Shown here piece by piece: positions 1 through 11,637 of a stretch of 64,000 nucleotides of DNA. Numbering within the stretch: the first letter of the stretch is position 1; every line of letters starts with the position of its first letter. The stretch spans positions 377,001 to 441,000 of the forward strand of contig JAJOZX010001866.1 in NCBI GenBank assembly GCA_023014485.1, written 5' to 3'. Under the pieces are notes generated by a model that saw only the letters and a program-made list of their open reading frames with translations, was not told where the DNA came from and did not search any database. The translations under genes and the position numbers were made by a program. The DNA is from Bathynomus jamesi. Lineage: Eukaryota > Arthropoda > Malacostraca > Isopoda > Cirolanidae.

Positions 1-526
1 ACTAAAGATAGAATCTCTGGATTCAGAGGACCAAGTCATAATAGACTACTATCCACAAATATGTTACACTCTATATCTATTTATAACCGACATGCAAATA
101 TATCAGATCAAAGAATCCAGTCAATTTCATTACGGCATCCATCAATACTAGTACCTTGCCAACGAAAAATAAGTCACGGTCCATATCGATTGCGGACCAA
201 GTCAAAATTTACAACAATATACATTACAATATATATACTTAGGAGGAAAAGTGTAAGTGTGGCTATAAAGACTGTACAGTAATGTAGAAATGTGTGTGCA
301 CCCATTTTGGGTCTCCCATTTCAAGGTATTTGTGGGGCAAGTGAAGATCATGAGTTTTTCAATACCTCACAGTACTATGGGGGATACCGCTCGGCAGAGG
401 AATCTCTTTAAATGGGGTGTGTAAGGACAGAGAGTATCCCCTAACCCAAGATGTTGCCTCCCTATATCCCACAACACTTGTGTTGAGCTGTGGGATCTAT
501 CACCACAAAGCCTTAATTTTACTACC
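1..526 (-). repeat. CR1 copy 1, 3' UTR (runs off the left edge)
   Basis: Untranslated tail of the minus-strand CR1 whose RT ends at 527. It matches, inverted, the tail of copy 2 (4467-4834 plus 12355-12735) and the tail of copy 3 (17857-18829). It holds a hairpin near 470-497 (CAACAC-TT-GTGTTG inside a CCCA/TGGG outer stem), conserved in all young copies. A short extra segment near 146-170 is shared with the fragment at 19796 but absent from copy 2, so two UTR variants exist. The true 3' end lies outside the window. Confidence 0.75.
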
Positions 527-2713
527 TTAAACTATACCGAGTCTATCAACATATGCGTCTAATCGATTTTTAAACATGTTTATAGACGTGCTACTAGTTA
601 CTTCTACCGGCAAACTATTCCAGCTATTTACTATTCTATGCGTAAAAAAATTTTTGCAACTGCTGTCTCGAACCTTCAACTTGTCAATTTACACCGTTAT
701 TTCTTGTCCTATTATATTGAGATATTTCGAAAAAGCTATCTCTATCTACGTTATCGAACCCATTCATAATTTTGAAAACCTGGATTAGATCACCCCTTAG
801 CCTCCTAGTCTCGAGTGTAGTCAATTTTAACTCCTTAAGCCTATCCTCGTACGAATTTGACCTAAGCGACGGAATCATCTTAGTTGCTCGTCTTTGAACT
901 CTTTCGATTTTGTCTATATCTTTGCGCATATGCGGATTCCAAAATTGGACCGCGTACTCCAAGTGGGGTCTAACTAATGATTTATAAAGAGGAACTATAA
1001 TATCGCGCGATTTGTACTCAAAATTTCGAGCTATAAAACCTAACATTTTGTTCGCCTTATTGACCGCTGCTGTACTTTGTTTCGCTACTTTTAAATCACC
1101 AGTGACTATAACTCCTAAATCTTTTTCCTGCTCTACGCTTGTTAAATCTTTCCCTGACATACTATACGCAAAATTACCGTTACGCGAACCTATATGCAAA
1201 ATTTTGCACTTATCAACGTTAAATCTCATTTGCCATGTGACTGACCAATCAACGATTTTATTCAGATCTTCCTGAATTTTACCTCTATCTTCGTTATTAA
1301 TCGCCCTACCACCCAGTTTCGTGTCATCCGCAAACTTTGAAACTGTACTGACTAGGCCGACATCTAAAGCGTTAATATATATAAGAAAAAGCAAGGGGCC
1401 CAATACAGAACCCTGAGGAACGCCACTCGCTACATTAGCCCAACACGACTCCGCTCCATCAACGACCACCCTCTGTTTCCTGCCTCGCAACCACCCTTCT
1501 AGCCAATTTATTACTACACCCCTGATTCCATGAGCCTTAGTTTTTTCAATGAGTCTTTTGTGCGGCACGGTGTCAAACGCTTTTTGAAAATCTAAATACA
1601 CTATATCAACCGCCCGATGGCTATCGTAAACGTCAACCACGCTTTGGAAAAATTCTAAAAGAAGTTAAGCAAGATTTGTTTCGCCTAAATCCGTGCTGCG
1701 TATTTCTAACTAGCTTATGCACTTCTAAGTGTTCGACTGTACGATCCCTAATTATTGATTCCAGTAGCTTACCTACAACAGACGTTAAACTGATTGGCCT
1801 ATAATTTCCCGCCGCACCTTTATCGCCTTTCTTAAAGATGGGTGTTACGTTTGCTAACTTGAAATTATCTGGTACGGACCCCTCAGAAATAGACGCATTA
1901 AAAATCTTTGTCAGCGGCACAACAATGCTATCTTTTAATTCTTTTAGTTGTATGGGATATATGGAATCCGGCCCCGGTGATTTACGCGTTTTCATTTTAT
2001 CAATATAGCGCATTACTTCCCCTTCACTAACCACGATATTATCCAAAAGTATTACCATTATCAAAAGGTATTATATCTATGACCATAGGGATATTCGTTA
2101 CATCTTCTATAGTAAAAACTGACGTAAAAAATTCGTTTAGCAAGGTAGCCATTTCCTTGTTTACAGAAACTAGATCTCCGTTTACATTTTTCAAAGGCCC
2201 CAAGACACTTTTTACTGGATTTCTATTATTGACGTATTGAAAGAATCGCTTGGGGTTTTCTTAACGGTCACGAGCTATGGAGATTTCAAATTCGCGCTTC
2301 GACTTTTTTATTACACTTTTCGCTTCAAGCCTTAGAGATATGTAGTTGTTTCATAACCACAAATTGTCTTTATCGCATTTATGTAGCCTATAAGCCCTAT
2401 CTCTACTCTTTATAATGTCTCCTACTCTAGAAATAAACCACAAGGGCTTGTTGTTTACTTTCGCACGCTTAATTTTGTACGGTACACATTCCTCATTTAT
2501 AGTCCTAAATACTGTTTCGAACGATTCCCACAATAGTTTTGCGTTGGAGTTCCCCATTACGTTTTCCCAATTGACGTGTGAAAATTTATTTCGAAATTTA
2601 CTAAAGTCTGCGTGCTGGAAGTTAGGAATTTTGGTCGAGTTAGTTGGTTTCGAGTGACTTACTGAGAGGACAAACTCTACCACATTGTGATCGCTATTGC
2701 TTAACGTCTCCAT
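527..2713 (-). pseudogene. CR1-clade reverse transcriptase (ORF2 3' part), copy 1
   Basis: Minus-strand ORF2 fragment of a CR1-type non-LTR retrotransposon. The order is: end of endonuclease (SNSDHN motif near 2695), linker, RT fingers (SPGPDSIYPIQLKE), [33 protein letters not shown], and the catalytic box [11 protein letters not shown]. Then comes the C-terminal RVQRRATKMI/RRLRGDLI segment typical of CR1. The RT would copy element RNA at a nicked target in the nucleus. Three pieces (2351-2713, 1633-2064, 684-1640) are separated by frameshifts; a 2-base loss relative to copy 2 near 1655 is clear. The FADD catalytic residues are kept. The 5' half of the same element appears to be 12736-15560. 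Clade assignment rests on motif resemblance to vertebrate and arthropod CR1; the L2 group is the alternative. Confidence 0.85.
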
Positions 2714-4466
2714 AGCTCGTGACGGTAAAGAACACCCGAAGCGATTCTTTCAAAACGTCAATAATAGAAATCCAGTAAAAAGCGTCTTGGGGCCTTTGAA
2801 AAATCTAAACGGAGATCTAGTTTCTGAAAACAAGGAAATGGCTACCTTGCTAAACGAATTTTTTACGTCAGTTTTTACTATAGAAGATGTAACGAATATC
2901 CCTATGGTCATAGATATAATACCTTTTGATAATGGTAATATTTTGGATAATATAGTGGTTAGTGAAGGGGAAGTAATGCGCTATATTGATAAAATGAAAA
3001 CGCGTAAATCACCGGGGCCGGATTCCATATATCCCATACAACTAAAAGAATTAAAAGATAGCATTGTTGTGCCGCTAACAAAGATTTTTAATGCGTCTAT
3101 TTCTGAGGGGTGCGTACCAGATAATTTCAAGTTAGCAAACGTAACACCTATCTTTAAGAAAGGCGATAAAGGTGCGGCGGGAAATTATAGGCCAATCAGT
3201 TTAACGTCTGTTGTAGGTAAGCTACTGGAATCAATAATTAGGGATCGTATAGTCGAACACTTAGAAGTGCATAAGCTAGTTAGAAATACGCAGCACGGAT
3301 TTAGGCGAAACAAATCTTGCTTAACTAATCTTTTAGAATTTTTCCAAAGCGTGGTTGACGTTTACGATAGTCATCGGGCGGTTGATATAATGTATTTAGA
3401 TTTTCAAAAAAGCGTTTGACACCGTGCCGCACAAAAGACTCATTGAAAAAACTAAGGCTCATGGAATCAGGGGTGTAGTAATAAATTGGCTAAAAGAGTG
3501 GTTGCGAGGCAGGAAACAGAGGGTGGTCGTTGATGGAGCGGAGTCGTCTTGGGCTAATGTAGCGAGTGGCGTTCCTCAGGGTTCTGTATTGGGCCCCTTG
3601 CTTTTTCTTATATATATTAACGATTTAGATGTCGGCCTAGTCAGTACAGTTTCAAAGTTTGCGGATGACACGAAGCTGGGTGGTAGGGCGATTAATGACG
3701 AAGATAGAGGTAAAATTCAGAAAGATCTGAATAAAATCGTTGATTGGTCAGTCGCATGGCAAATGAGATTTAACGTTGATAAGTGCAAAATTTTGCATAT
3801 AGGTTCGCGTAACGGTAATTTTGCGTATAGTATGTCAGGGAAAGATTTAACAAGCGTAGAGCAGGAAAAAGATTTAGGAGTTATAGTCACTGGTGATTTA
3901 AAAGTAGCGAAACAAAGTACAGCAGCGGTCAATAAGGCGAACAAAGTGTTAGGTTTTATAGCTCGAAATTTTGAGTACAAATCGCGCGATATTATAGTTC
4001 CTCTTTATAAATCATTAGTTAGACCCCATTTGGAGTACGCGTCCAATTTTGGAATCCGCATATGCGCAAAGATATAGACAAAATCGAAAGAGTTCAAAGA
4101 CGAGCAACTAAGATGATTCCGTCGCTTAGGTCAAAGTCGTACGAGGATAGGCTTAAAGAGTTAAAATTGACAACACTCGAGACTAGGAGGCTAAGGGGTG
4201 ATCTAATCCAGGTTTTCAAAATTATGAATGGGTTCGATAACGTAGATAGAGATAGCTTTTTCGAAATATCTCAATATAATAGGACAAGAAATAACGGGTG
4301 TAAATTGACAAGTAGAAGGTTCGAGACAGCAGTTGCGAAAAACTTTTTTACGCATAGAATAGTAAATAGCTGGAATAGTTTGCCGGTAGAAATAATTAGT
4401 AGCACGTTTATAAACATGTTTAAAAATCGATTAGACGCATATGTTGATAGAAAGGGTATAGTTTAA
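2709..4466 (+). pseudogene. CR1-clade reverse transcriptase, copy 2 (5'-truncated)
   Basis: Plus-strand CR1 ORF2 fragment, nearly identical to copy 1 and head to head with it. It starts abruptly within the endonuclease-RT linker at a short stretch shared by both copies (CCATAGCTCGTGAC), as expected of a 5'-truncated insertion joined by microhomology. RT motifs are complete: [43 protein letters not shown], and the C-terminal DRKGIV end. Two single-base defects break it. One is an extra A in the A-run at about 3406-3411, just before the FDTV motif. The other is a lost G near 4041, in the EYAVQFW motif. Apart from these it reads open to the stop, so it is a recent copy. Confidence 0.87.
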
Positions 4467-4834
4467 GGTAGTAAAATTAAGGCTTTGTGGTGATAGATCC
4501 CACAGCTCAACACAAGTGTTGTGGGATATAGGGAGGCAACGTCTTGGGTTAGGGGATACTCTCTGTCCTTACACACCCCATTTAAAGAGATTCCTCTGCC
4601 GAGCGGTGCCCCCCATAGTACTGTGAGGTATTGAAAAACTCATGATCTTCACTTGCCCCACAAACACCTTTAAATGGGAGACCCAAAATGGGTGCACACA
4701 CATTTCTACATTACTGTACAGTCTTTACAGCCACACCTACACTTTTCCTCCTAAGTGTATATATTGTAATGTATATGGTTGTAAATTTTAACTTGGTCCG
4801 CAATCGATATGGACCGTGACTTGATGGATACCGT
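4467..4834 (+). repeat. CR1 copy 2, 3' UTR, first part
   Basis: UTR following the copy 2 stop codon. It carries the conserved hairpin (about 4499-4525) and is cut at 4834 by the BEL element. It resumes at 12355. Confidence 0.8.
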
Positions 4835-5540
4835 TGCGAAAAATGCTCTGTATGAATTGGTCCACAATTAACCCACCCCTTATATCTCCAGTCTAACTAT
4901 AGAGTAGATCAAGTCTAGCCTAGAGGGGTCAGCCTAGAGATTCCGGAAATGGTCCAGAGCGGGCAGATAAATTGAGGTCCACAGTAGGATTCCTCACCAA
5001 ATTAGGTTAGGGCAATCTACCTTCACCTTTGTTAAGCTATGAGTTGATGCTGGGTCTTAGGCCACAATGTAGGCCTAACTTGTCTGACCCAGCTTAATTT
5101 AATGTTAATTGCTGGGTTAAAAACACAATTAGTCACTTACTGCTAGTTATTAGAGATCTCTTTTCTCCTTGTTAATTGTCGAGAGCGTACTTGCTGGTGG
5201 GGATCTTTTTCGTTGTCTGTCTCGTCCCTTCCTCCGTTCCGTCCTTTCGCCCCGTTCCTCGTTTTCGTTCTCCTTTGTTCTCCTTTCGCGGGGCTTTTTC
5301 CACCAGCGTGTCTTGGTTTTTTCCTCGGTTGGTTGATCGGTAATGTATATCTATTACCGAGCACGCTCTTGTCACACAGTATATAAATACTAGTGTGGAG
5401 AATAACTCTGGTGAGCAACCAATTGGTTTCATCCACCCAGTTATTGACATAAAAGGAATTTAATAATTGTTAGATTAACTACCTACCTACTCAGTGAACC
5501 ATTTTCGTTACCTCCCAACTACCCACTCATCAGTTTTCCA
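4835..5540 (-). repeat. BEL element 3' LTR
   Basis: 706-bp LTR matching 11638-12354 with a few substitutions and small indels. A TATA-like stretch lies at about 5380-5392. The coding strand ends in GCA against the target duplication. Confidence 0.92.
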
Positions 5541-5780
5541 TATACTGGGGGCCCCGGGAGATAAAAATTTTGGTGTCATTGTCACCAATTTTTATGTCTG
5601 AGTGTAGACTAGCTAACTATTTGACTGTAAATGCCTGTTAATCTGATTAACAGTGCCTATCCTCACCTTCTCATGGAGAAGGTGTAGCATTTAATTAGAA
5701 GAGAAAATATACATCCATAGGATGAAACTGTCTATGGTCTTTACCATAAGAAAAGAAAAAGTGAAAGTTAGAAGATAAAA
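5541..5780 (-). other. BEL 3' noncoding region next to the 3' LTR
   Basis: About 240 bp between the integrase stop and the 3' LTR. The polypurine tract is expected next to the LTR; only a G/C-rich run (GGGGGCCCCGGGAGA on plus) is seen, so the tract is not clear. Confidence 0.5.
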
Positions 5781-6512
5781 TTACAATTCCCCAGCATCTA
5801 TTTTTTGTTGTAAAAATAGTCGCGCCTTTAATGCTGTTTGTCGCTGAGGTCTTGTGTCTGTCAATGTTGTAGTAGGATGCGTTACCACTCCTACTGTCAA
5901 AGGAATAGTTACTGGAAGTTCAGTGTCTCCAGTTGTTACTGTCAGTGGAGAAGGTTCTCCAAAGTCCATTGTTTTGGGTCCAGACTCTAAAGGGTACAAA
6001 AGAGAAATGTCTCTTGTTGTGTCACCCGTTGAAGTCCTTAATTTGACCACTCTTGTTACCCCGTCTGCCCCTGGTCTGAGTTCTAAAACTCTAGCCAGAG
6101 GCCAGTATTGTCTTGGAGTACTGTCATGTATGAGAACAAGGTCCCCTACCTTAATTGTGTCAGACCAATCCTTCTTAGTCATTTGTTTATGTCTCTCCCT
6201 TAGACCCATCAAGTACTCAGTTTTCCACTGTTTAATGAAATGAGCTTTAACTCTAGTTAAATGTTGTAACTTAGTCTGGAGCTCATCATGTCGTTGAGTC
6301 CAGTTTGGGTCTTCTGAAGAGTCTATATTGTAGTCCGGCAGGAGACTAACTTGTTCTCCCCGAATCAAATGATTTGGAGTTAATGGTTCCGGGTCATTAA
6401 TGTTGTCACTCACATAAGTGAGTGGTCTATTGTTAATGATGTTCTCAATCTCAGCCAGGAGAGTGAGCAACTCAAATAAGTGTATCTGTTTTTTACCAAT
6501 TGCTTTCTTCAA
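5781..6512 (-). pseudogene. BEL integrase, C-terminal part
   Basis: Minus-strand segment reading from the end of the integrase core (KKAIGKKQ) through NNRPLTYVSDN and PLTPNHLIRGEQ into a C-terminal basic domain (LVLIHDSTPRQYWPLARV). This is typical of the region after the DDE core in BEL/Pao integrases. The frame is offset from the core segment at 6493-6819, so a frameshift lies near 6500-6600. In the neighbouring frame the conserved IWERNIQTVK stretch, which should carry the catalytic Glu, is readable. Confidence 0.85.
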
Positions 6513-6819
6513 GCAATTCTTTACTGTTTGTATATTCCTCTCCCAGATAGAACCATACCAAGGAGAGGCAACCGGAATATACTTCCACTTTATGTTTGAA
6601 TTTTGTATATATAATTGTGTGATTCATGCTTAACAAGTCGTGGATGACTTGTTCACCAGCCTTGAAATATGTAGCATTGTCAGTCCAAACTGTCTTGGGT
6701 ACTGAATGTCGTGCACAGAATCTCTTAAAGACAGCAACAAAAGATTCTGCTGTAAGGTCCTCCACAACATCCAGATAAACAGCTCGTGAGGCAGCACATG
6801 TAAACAGTACAATGTACAT
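6493..6819 (-). pseudogene. BEL integrase catalytic core
   Basis: Contains the core-domain pattern LFTCAASRAVYLDVVEDLTAE followed by VPKTVWTDNATYFKAG. The Asp of WTDN is the second residue of the D,D-E triad. The first Asp is in GIDYTGAL at the end of the preceding piece (6833-7264), and the Glu lies in another frame near 6560. Integrase inserts the cDNA into host DNA in the nucleus. The tail of this reading frame after about residue 75 is out of frame. Confidence 0.85.
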
Positions 6820-6832
6820 TTTTTGTTCAGTG

Positions 6833-7264
6833 TCACCCCCCTACAGTCAATGCTCCTGTATAGTCAATGCCTACAGTCTCAAAGGGTCTGTTGAGAGTAA
6901 CTCTCTCCTCTGGCAAAGCAGGAGGATTTGGTTTCCTATAGGGCCTAGCATGAATACGCCTACATGTGACACACTCACTCAGGACTGTTTTAACAGTGAT
7001 CCTTCCCTTGGGTATCCAATAAGTTTTTCTTAATGTAGTTAGTGTCTGTGGTACCCCCATATGATACATCATTGTGTGTTTTCTGATGATTAATGTTGTC
7101 AAATAGCTAAATCTAGGTAAAAGGATTGGATGTTTGCTTTTGTATGACAGTTTTGATTTGTCTAATCTCCCTTTACACCTTAGAAGGCCTTCCTCATCTC
7201 TGAACAAGTTTAGATCCACAACTACTGATGGTACAGGTTCTTTTGTTTGTTTCCCATTAGTCAA
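6833..7264 (-). pseudogene. BEL integrase N-terminal zinc-binding region
   Basis: H-H-C-C module: KHTMMYHMG and later ECVTCRRIHARPYRKP, then the start of the core with GIDYTGALTV (first catalytic Asp). The H2C2 domain promotes integrase multimerisation and DNA-end binding in retroelements. It follows the RNase H domain after a frameshift near 7265-7390. Confidence 0.85.
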
Positions 7265-7389
7265 GAATTCTAACTCTTTATTGTACTCTTTTGTTGTGCA
7301 TGGCCTATCCAGTATTTGGTTGCAACTTCTGTATAATTATGATTGTTTTTATTTAGCTGTTTGTTATTGTAAACAGTTGTGAGCAAACC

Positions 7390-8940
7390 TCAAACAGTAG
7401 GCTGTGACCCTGACAAGTTTGTTGAAATCAGAATAATTTCATAATTAGTGATTGGTTCAACCTTTTCATTTGAAAAGATTAAATTTAATGTCAAGTTAAC
7501 TTGTTCCACAGGCCATTGGTCTGTATTACAGAGCCACTTAGGTCCCATAAACCAAGTTTTGTTTGACTTCAACAACTTGTAGGATAAACCTCTGGTCAGA
7601 AAGTCTGCTGGATTTTGTTTAGTTGGAACATAGTGAAAGTTTACTTGTAGGCTTTCATTAGCTTCAGCTATTTCTTTTAGCCTATTTCTTACAAAGATAT
7701 TCTTACTATTAATGCTATCATTCCGTATCCAGGCAAGACAAATCTGACTGTCAAGCCAGATGTGGATATCAGTTATGTTCACATCATGGTAAGCATCCTT
7801 AAGCAATGAAATGGTTTTAATGGCTAATGCAGCAGCCAATAGTTCCAATTGAGGTATGGTTCGGGTAGGTTTGAGAGGTGCAACTTTCCCTTTTGCATAA
7901 ATTAGATGACTTTCTGTAGGACTTACAAGATACGCACAGCACCCATAAGCTTGTGTGCTTGCATCAGCAAACACATGAAGTCTCTGGGGCTTATCCCTAA
8001 ACCCACAGCACCTTTGAATTTTAATGTTCTGCACTTTTGTTAAATCAGCAGCTAACTTCTTCCAAGATTTTTGATTTTCATTTGTTATTGGATCATCCCA
8101 CCCAACATTTGTCCTCCAAATTTCTTGGAGGAGAATCTTTGATTTTATTGTTGAAGGCAGGAATAGACCCATGGGATCAAAAATTTTGGAAGCCTCTGAT
8201 AATATTTGTCTTTTAGTATTTGCTTCCTCATCAAGTTTAAAACCTTTAGTACAGATTGAATCATGACTGTTAGAAGTTGCATCCAAATACCAGTTCATAC
8301 CTAAAGTTTTAACTCTGTCTGATGGCTCAGTAAGACCATTATTATCCTTTAAAATCTTTTTGTTTAAATCCTCATCATTTGAAATCCACTCTCTAAGTTC
8401 AAAGTTACCTTGTTGCATAATGTTTTGAGAGTGTTCATAGACTTCAGATAATTCAGATTTTGTTGTTGTTGAGCCTATTAGATTGTCTACGTAAAAATGT
8501 TCCTTAAGGAAGTTCAATGTTAAAGAGTTATTAAACTGGTTCAAATGATGTCTAATTGTCAATGCTAATAGGCTAGGTGAGCAATTGGCTCCAAACAACA
8601 CAACATTAAATCTATAGGTTATGAACCCTTTATTCAAATCAAATGGATCCTTGAACCATAAGAACCTAAGTTGGTTCTTATCATATTCATTTTTTAGATT
8701 TATTCTCAAAAATGCCTTTGAAATGTCACTTGTACGGCATATTTCTAACCTGAACCTCAGTAAGATCTTCACAAGGTCAGAAATGAGATTAGGACCCTCA
8801 ATCAGGCAATCATTCAAACTGTGTTTATCACTGTCTTTGAGGCTACAGTTATATACTACTCTGAGTTTTGTTGTTGGGGCATCTTGTCGATAAACCCCCC
8901 TGTGGGTTAAATAATGACAACCATCTTTTTTAAAAGGGTT
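7390..8940 (-). pseudogene. BEL reverse transcriptase and RNase H
   Basis: A reading frame of about 515 codons. RT part: VVYNCSLKD and SLNDCLIEGPNL near 8800-8870, ISKAFLRINLK (first Asp region), the FYVDNLIGS catalytic box near 8480-8500, then FDPMGLFLPSTIK. The box is YVDN rather than YVDD. I recall YVDN as a common variant in marine BEL/Pao elements, so it need not be a defect. RNase H: HVFADASTQAYG (Asp), PQLELLAAALAI (Glu), WLDSQICLAW (Asp), VPTKQNPADFLTRG (Asp). It is the longest open stretch in the element, and a frameshift near 8945 separates it from the upstream piece. Confidence 0.92.
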
Positions 8941-8945
8941 ATTTG

Positions 8946-9344
8946 TTACTTCTTCAATGAAGCCTTTCTGTAGCTGTTCTTTGAAGACATCACTGTACTT
9001 TTTAATATTATTATCTTGTTGAGTTTTTTCATTACTTTATATAAATGTCCTTTAGCTACTTTGAGATTGTCTCTTAAAGTTGGACAATTTATTTTCCAAG
9101 GTAACTCAATAAAATAACTATTGTCTTTGCATTGAATGGTGTCTTCAAATCTTTCTACCATTAACTGATCTTCTGAAGTTTGATTTGTGTCATGTATACC
9201 CACAGATTCTAGCAACCATAAAGTTTGAATTGCCTCATCCAAAGTTTCATTTGATAATGATGAATTAATGTTCTCAGTTGAGATAATATTATTCAAAGTG
9301 TTGCTATTCTTACAGGTGTTATGTAGGACTGAATTGAGACACAT
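8946..9344 (-). pseudogene. BEL pol, protease-RT connector
   Basis: Segment of about 133 residues between protease and RT. It contains LDEAIQTLWLLESVGI and ELPWKINCPTLRDNL, the stretch that precedes the RT fingers in BEL/Pao pol proteins. It ends in a stop just before the fingers continue in another frame. No independent domain is recognised. Confidence 0.7.
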
Positions 9345-9356
9345 AGTATTTGTTGG

Positions 9357-10367
9357 TCATGAACTATTTTGGTTTAGGTCTAGGTTGTATTTGGATAGAT
9401 CACCCAAAGGGGCTATCCCTGATGGAGTCTGAATAGCTATACCATTACCTATCTCTACTATGCCCTTATGAATAAGATTAATATAATCTGCCCCTATTAA
9501 CATTTCAATGTTAGCTACTGTGTTGTTAGTGATATGTCTATCAGCTATTTTGTAGTGTTTTCCCAAATGATTTATGGTTTGTTCTAGTTTGGGTATAACC
9601 AGTTTCTTTTGTCCTACTTTAGAAATAATAACTGCTTCAATTTTCTCTAATTTATTTTCTAAATGTAGTTCCAGGTCAATTGTCTTATAGCTATTTTTGT
9701 CCGAGTTATCCTTAACAAAGGATGCAATATTGAGTTTTTGTTCATTCGGGTTTGGTGTCAAACCCAATTTATTAACTACATTTTGTGAAACAAATGTTTG
9801 TTGAGAACAACAGTCTATAAGACATCTCACTGGAGTGGTGCTACCCTCACTATTCACTAAGTCCAAAGTAATAGTTGGTAAAAGAATCTCAGTGTTTCTT
9901 GTTACGTTGTTTGAACAAACAGAATGTCCCATGAAAGTGGCATTTTCTTGATTACCTTTGTTTGGGGGAGGTATCTTTTGAGTTTGAGTACTATTGTTTG
10001 GACACTTTGGTGAATCACACATTGATGAGACATGTAAACTTTTACAAAACTTACACTTGAATCTTAACCTAGATTTACAGTTTTTCTTATAATGTCCCTG
10101 ACCAGTACACTTTTTACACAGGTTCAACTGTTCACATCTTTTAGCTCTTTGGTTAAAGTCTGAATATTTGTCACACCCAGTACTACTGTGTTCATTACTT
10201 GCACAAAATTTGCAATGTGGTGTGTAAGTTGAGGCAGCAGTTACATTAAAGTTCTGTAATGTAGGTGTTCGTGTATTATAGTTGATCACATTTGATTCTA
10301 CAGTATCAAGTTTTGTCTGTTTGGCTGTAGCTAGTTGGTCTCTGGGAACAGTCTTTGGTTTATCCAT
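9357..10367 (-). pseudogene. BEL gag zinc-finger region and aspartic protease
   Basis: The first half is Cys-rich: CKFCASNEHSSTGC, CKKCTGQGHYKKNC (CCHC knuckle) and CKFCKSLHVSSMC, three nucleic-acid-binding modules. The second half is a DUF1758-type retropepsin region beginning near residue 175 (TTPVRCLIDCCSQQTFVSQ). Retropepsins usually show D-T/S-G at the active site; here the triplet after Asp is C-C-S, so the flap-side Gly is missing and protease activity is doubtful. Protein positions assume the ATG at 10367. The preceding gag ends 11 bp upstream in another frame. Confidence 0.85.
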
Positions 10368-10377
10368 AGTCTGGGTC

Positions 10378-10929
10378 TTATTTGTGTGGAAAATCTCTCA
10401 ATTTGTAATTAGTTAGGATATTGGGGAAGTGTTTTCTTATATCTTCCAGATTAGGATAATTTTCTCCCGTCTTTAGAATTAAAATATCTTTAACCCTCAA
10501 AGGAAGGCACCTAAGTACTATGCCTTGTATAATCCAAGATGAAGCTTTAATATCTATCTCATTGCTAACTAGTTGTCCTATAATAGCTTCTAATTTTGTA
10601 TAAAAATTTTCTATATCACTATGGTTATCTTTTATGGGTGCAAATTCAAAAATTTGTTGAGATAATTCATATACAATCTCATCTTTATTAATGTAATTGC
10701 GTTTTAAGAGATCAATAGCTACTTCATATGAATTCCCTACGGCTGGTAAATAGGCTATCAGGTTATAGGCTGGGCCTTTAAGGAAACTAGTTAAGTAGCT
10801 AAACTTTTCAACAGTTGAAATATAAGGTTTATTACCTATTAAATTCTCAAATTTGTCAATGAAAGATGGGAATTGTACCGTGTCCCCTTCAAATGTTGGT
10901 ACTAGCAAAATGGGTAACTGAGCCCTCAA
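10378..10929 (-). pseudogene. BEL gag, DUF1759-like capsid region
   Basis: About 180 residues with the BEL/Pao capsid pattern: LPTFEGDTVQFPSFIDKFE near the start, FSYLTSFLKGPAYNLIAYLP, then LLKRNYINKDEIV and a helical tail with LRCLPLRVKDIL. This is the particle-forming part. The pieces up- and downstream are in other frames, so gag is broken. Confidence 0.85.
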
Positions 10930-10959
10930 TCTTGTGGGACTCAGGATTTAGTATGCCAC

Positions 10960-11319
10960 TTAAATTTTGTTGAAGGTTAGCTCTACTTTGATTAAAATCA
11001 GAATTAGGTTTATTTGGTGTAAGTCAGTCAAACGAGACCGTAGTCTCCTTATTTGCTGTTCAATTGAGATTACCTGATCATCATTATCAGCGTAAAGGTC
11101 TATCAATTGTTCTTCAGCCATTTCGGATTCAACTAACTCTGAAATACTCTCATTAATGGCTATTATTTCCTTCTTTTTAGTTTCCAATTTAAGAATTACA
11201 CACTCTAAATCTTCCTTACCTGGTTGTGTAATATTGTTAAAAGTGTTCACAGCCTTTGTAACAGCTCCCAACTTTGCCCCCCTTTTCTTTTTTAACTTTT
11301 TCAATTCCGCACTATCCAT
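10960..11319 (-). pseudogene. BEL gag N-terminal coiled-coil
   Basis: Starts MDSAELKKLKKKRGAKL and continues as a charged helical segment (KLETKKKEIIAINESISELV ... QQIRRLRSRL). Lys-rich starts followed by a coiled coil are usual at the N terminus of BEL gag. The last about 15 residues look out of frame. It lies about 320 bp inside the 5' LTR, as expected for a first ORF. Confidence 0.75.
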
Positions 11320-11637
11320 GTCTAAGTCAAAATTGTTTAAGTGGGGATCGTAATGAAATAGAGGACAAGAAGAAATTACCAGAGAAGAGAGAGCACAGAC
11401 AAAACAGTCAAGTTTAAATTTGGTTTAATCCCCACCAAGTACTTATGTGTCACTCAGGTCTAAGCTTATAAGAGAATGAGACTCCTTAAATGTAAATGTT
11501 TCCTAGTTAGGCCCTAGGTTGTAGACCAAATTAGGCTTGATTAGGTTAGGCTTAGGCTAGACCATTTAGCCTAATTCTGCAATTTTTTTTGTTAAGTAAG
11601 GTTAAGGTTTGTAAATTCCCCACACACGGACCACCAA
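11320..11637 (-). other. BEL 5' leader with probable primer-binding site
   Basis: Leader between the 5' LTR and gag. Immediately after the LTR (coding strand, 11637 downward) is TTGGTGGTCCGTGTGTGG. A TGG start is expected of a tRNA primer-binding site; I could not name the tRNA. Confidence 0.6.

Noticed and set aside
1..4800. Twin-primed (5'-inverted) single LINE insertion
   Set aside because: Both halves carry the full RT and 3' UTR at the outer ends. Twin priming would give only one 3' end, so two separate insertions are needed.
5143..5450. Overlapping 90-100 codon frames in the BEL LTR (repeated at 11950-12264)
   Set aside because: Present only because the LTR is duplicated; Lys/Arg-rich low-complexity peptides without family resemblance.
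8480..8500. YVDN as proof that the BEL RT is dead
   Set aside because: YVDN is, to my knowledge, a recurrent variant in BEL/Pao elements; the frameshifts elsewhere are the better evidence of inactivity.
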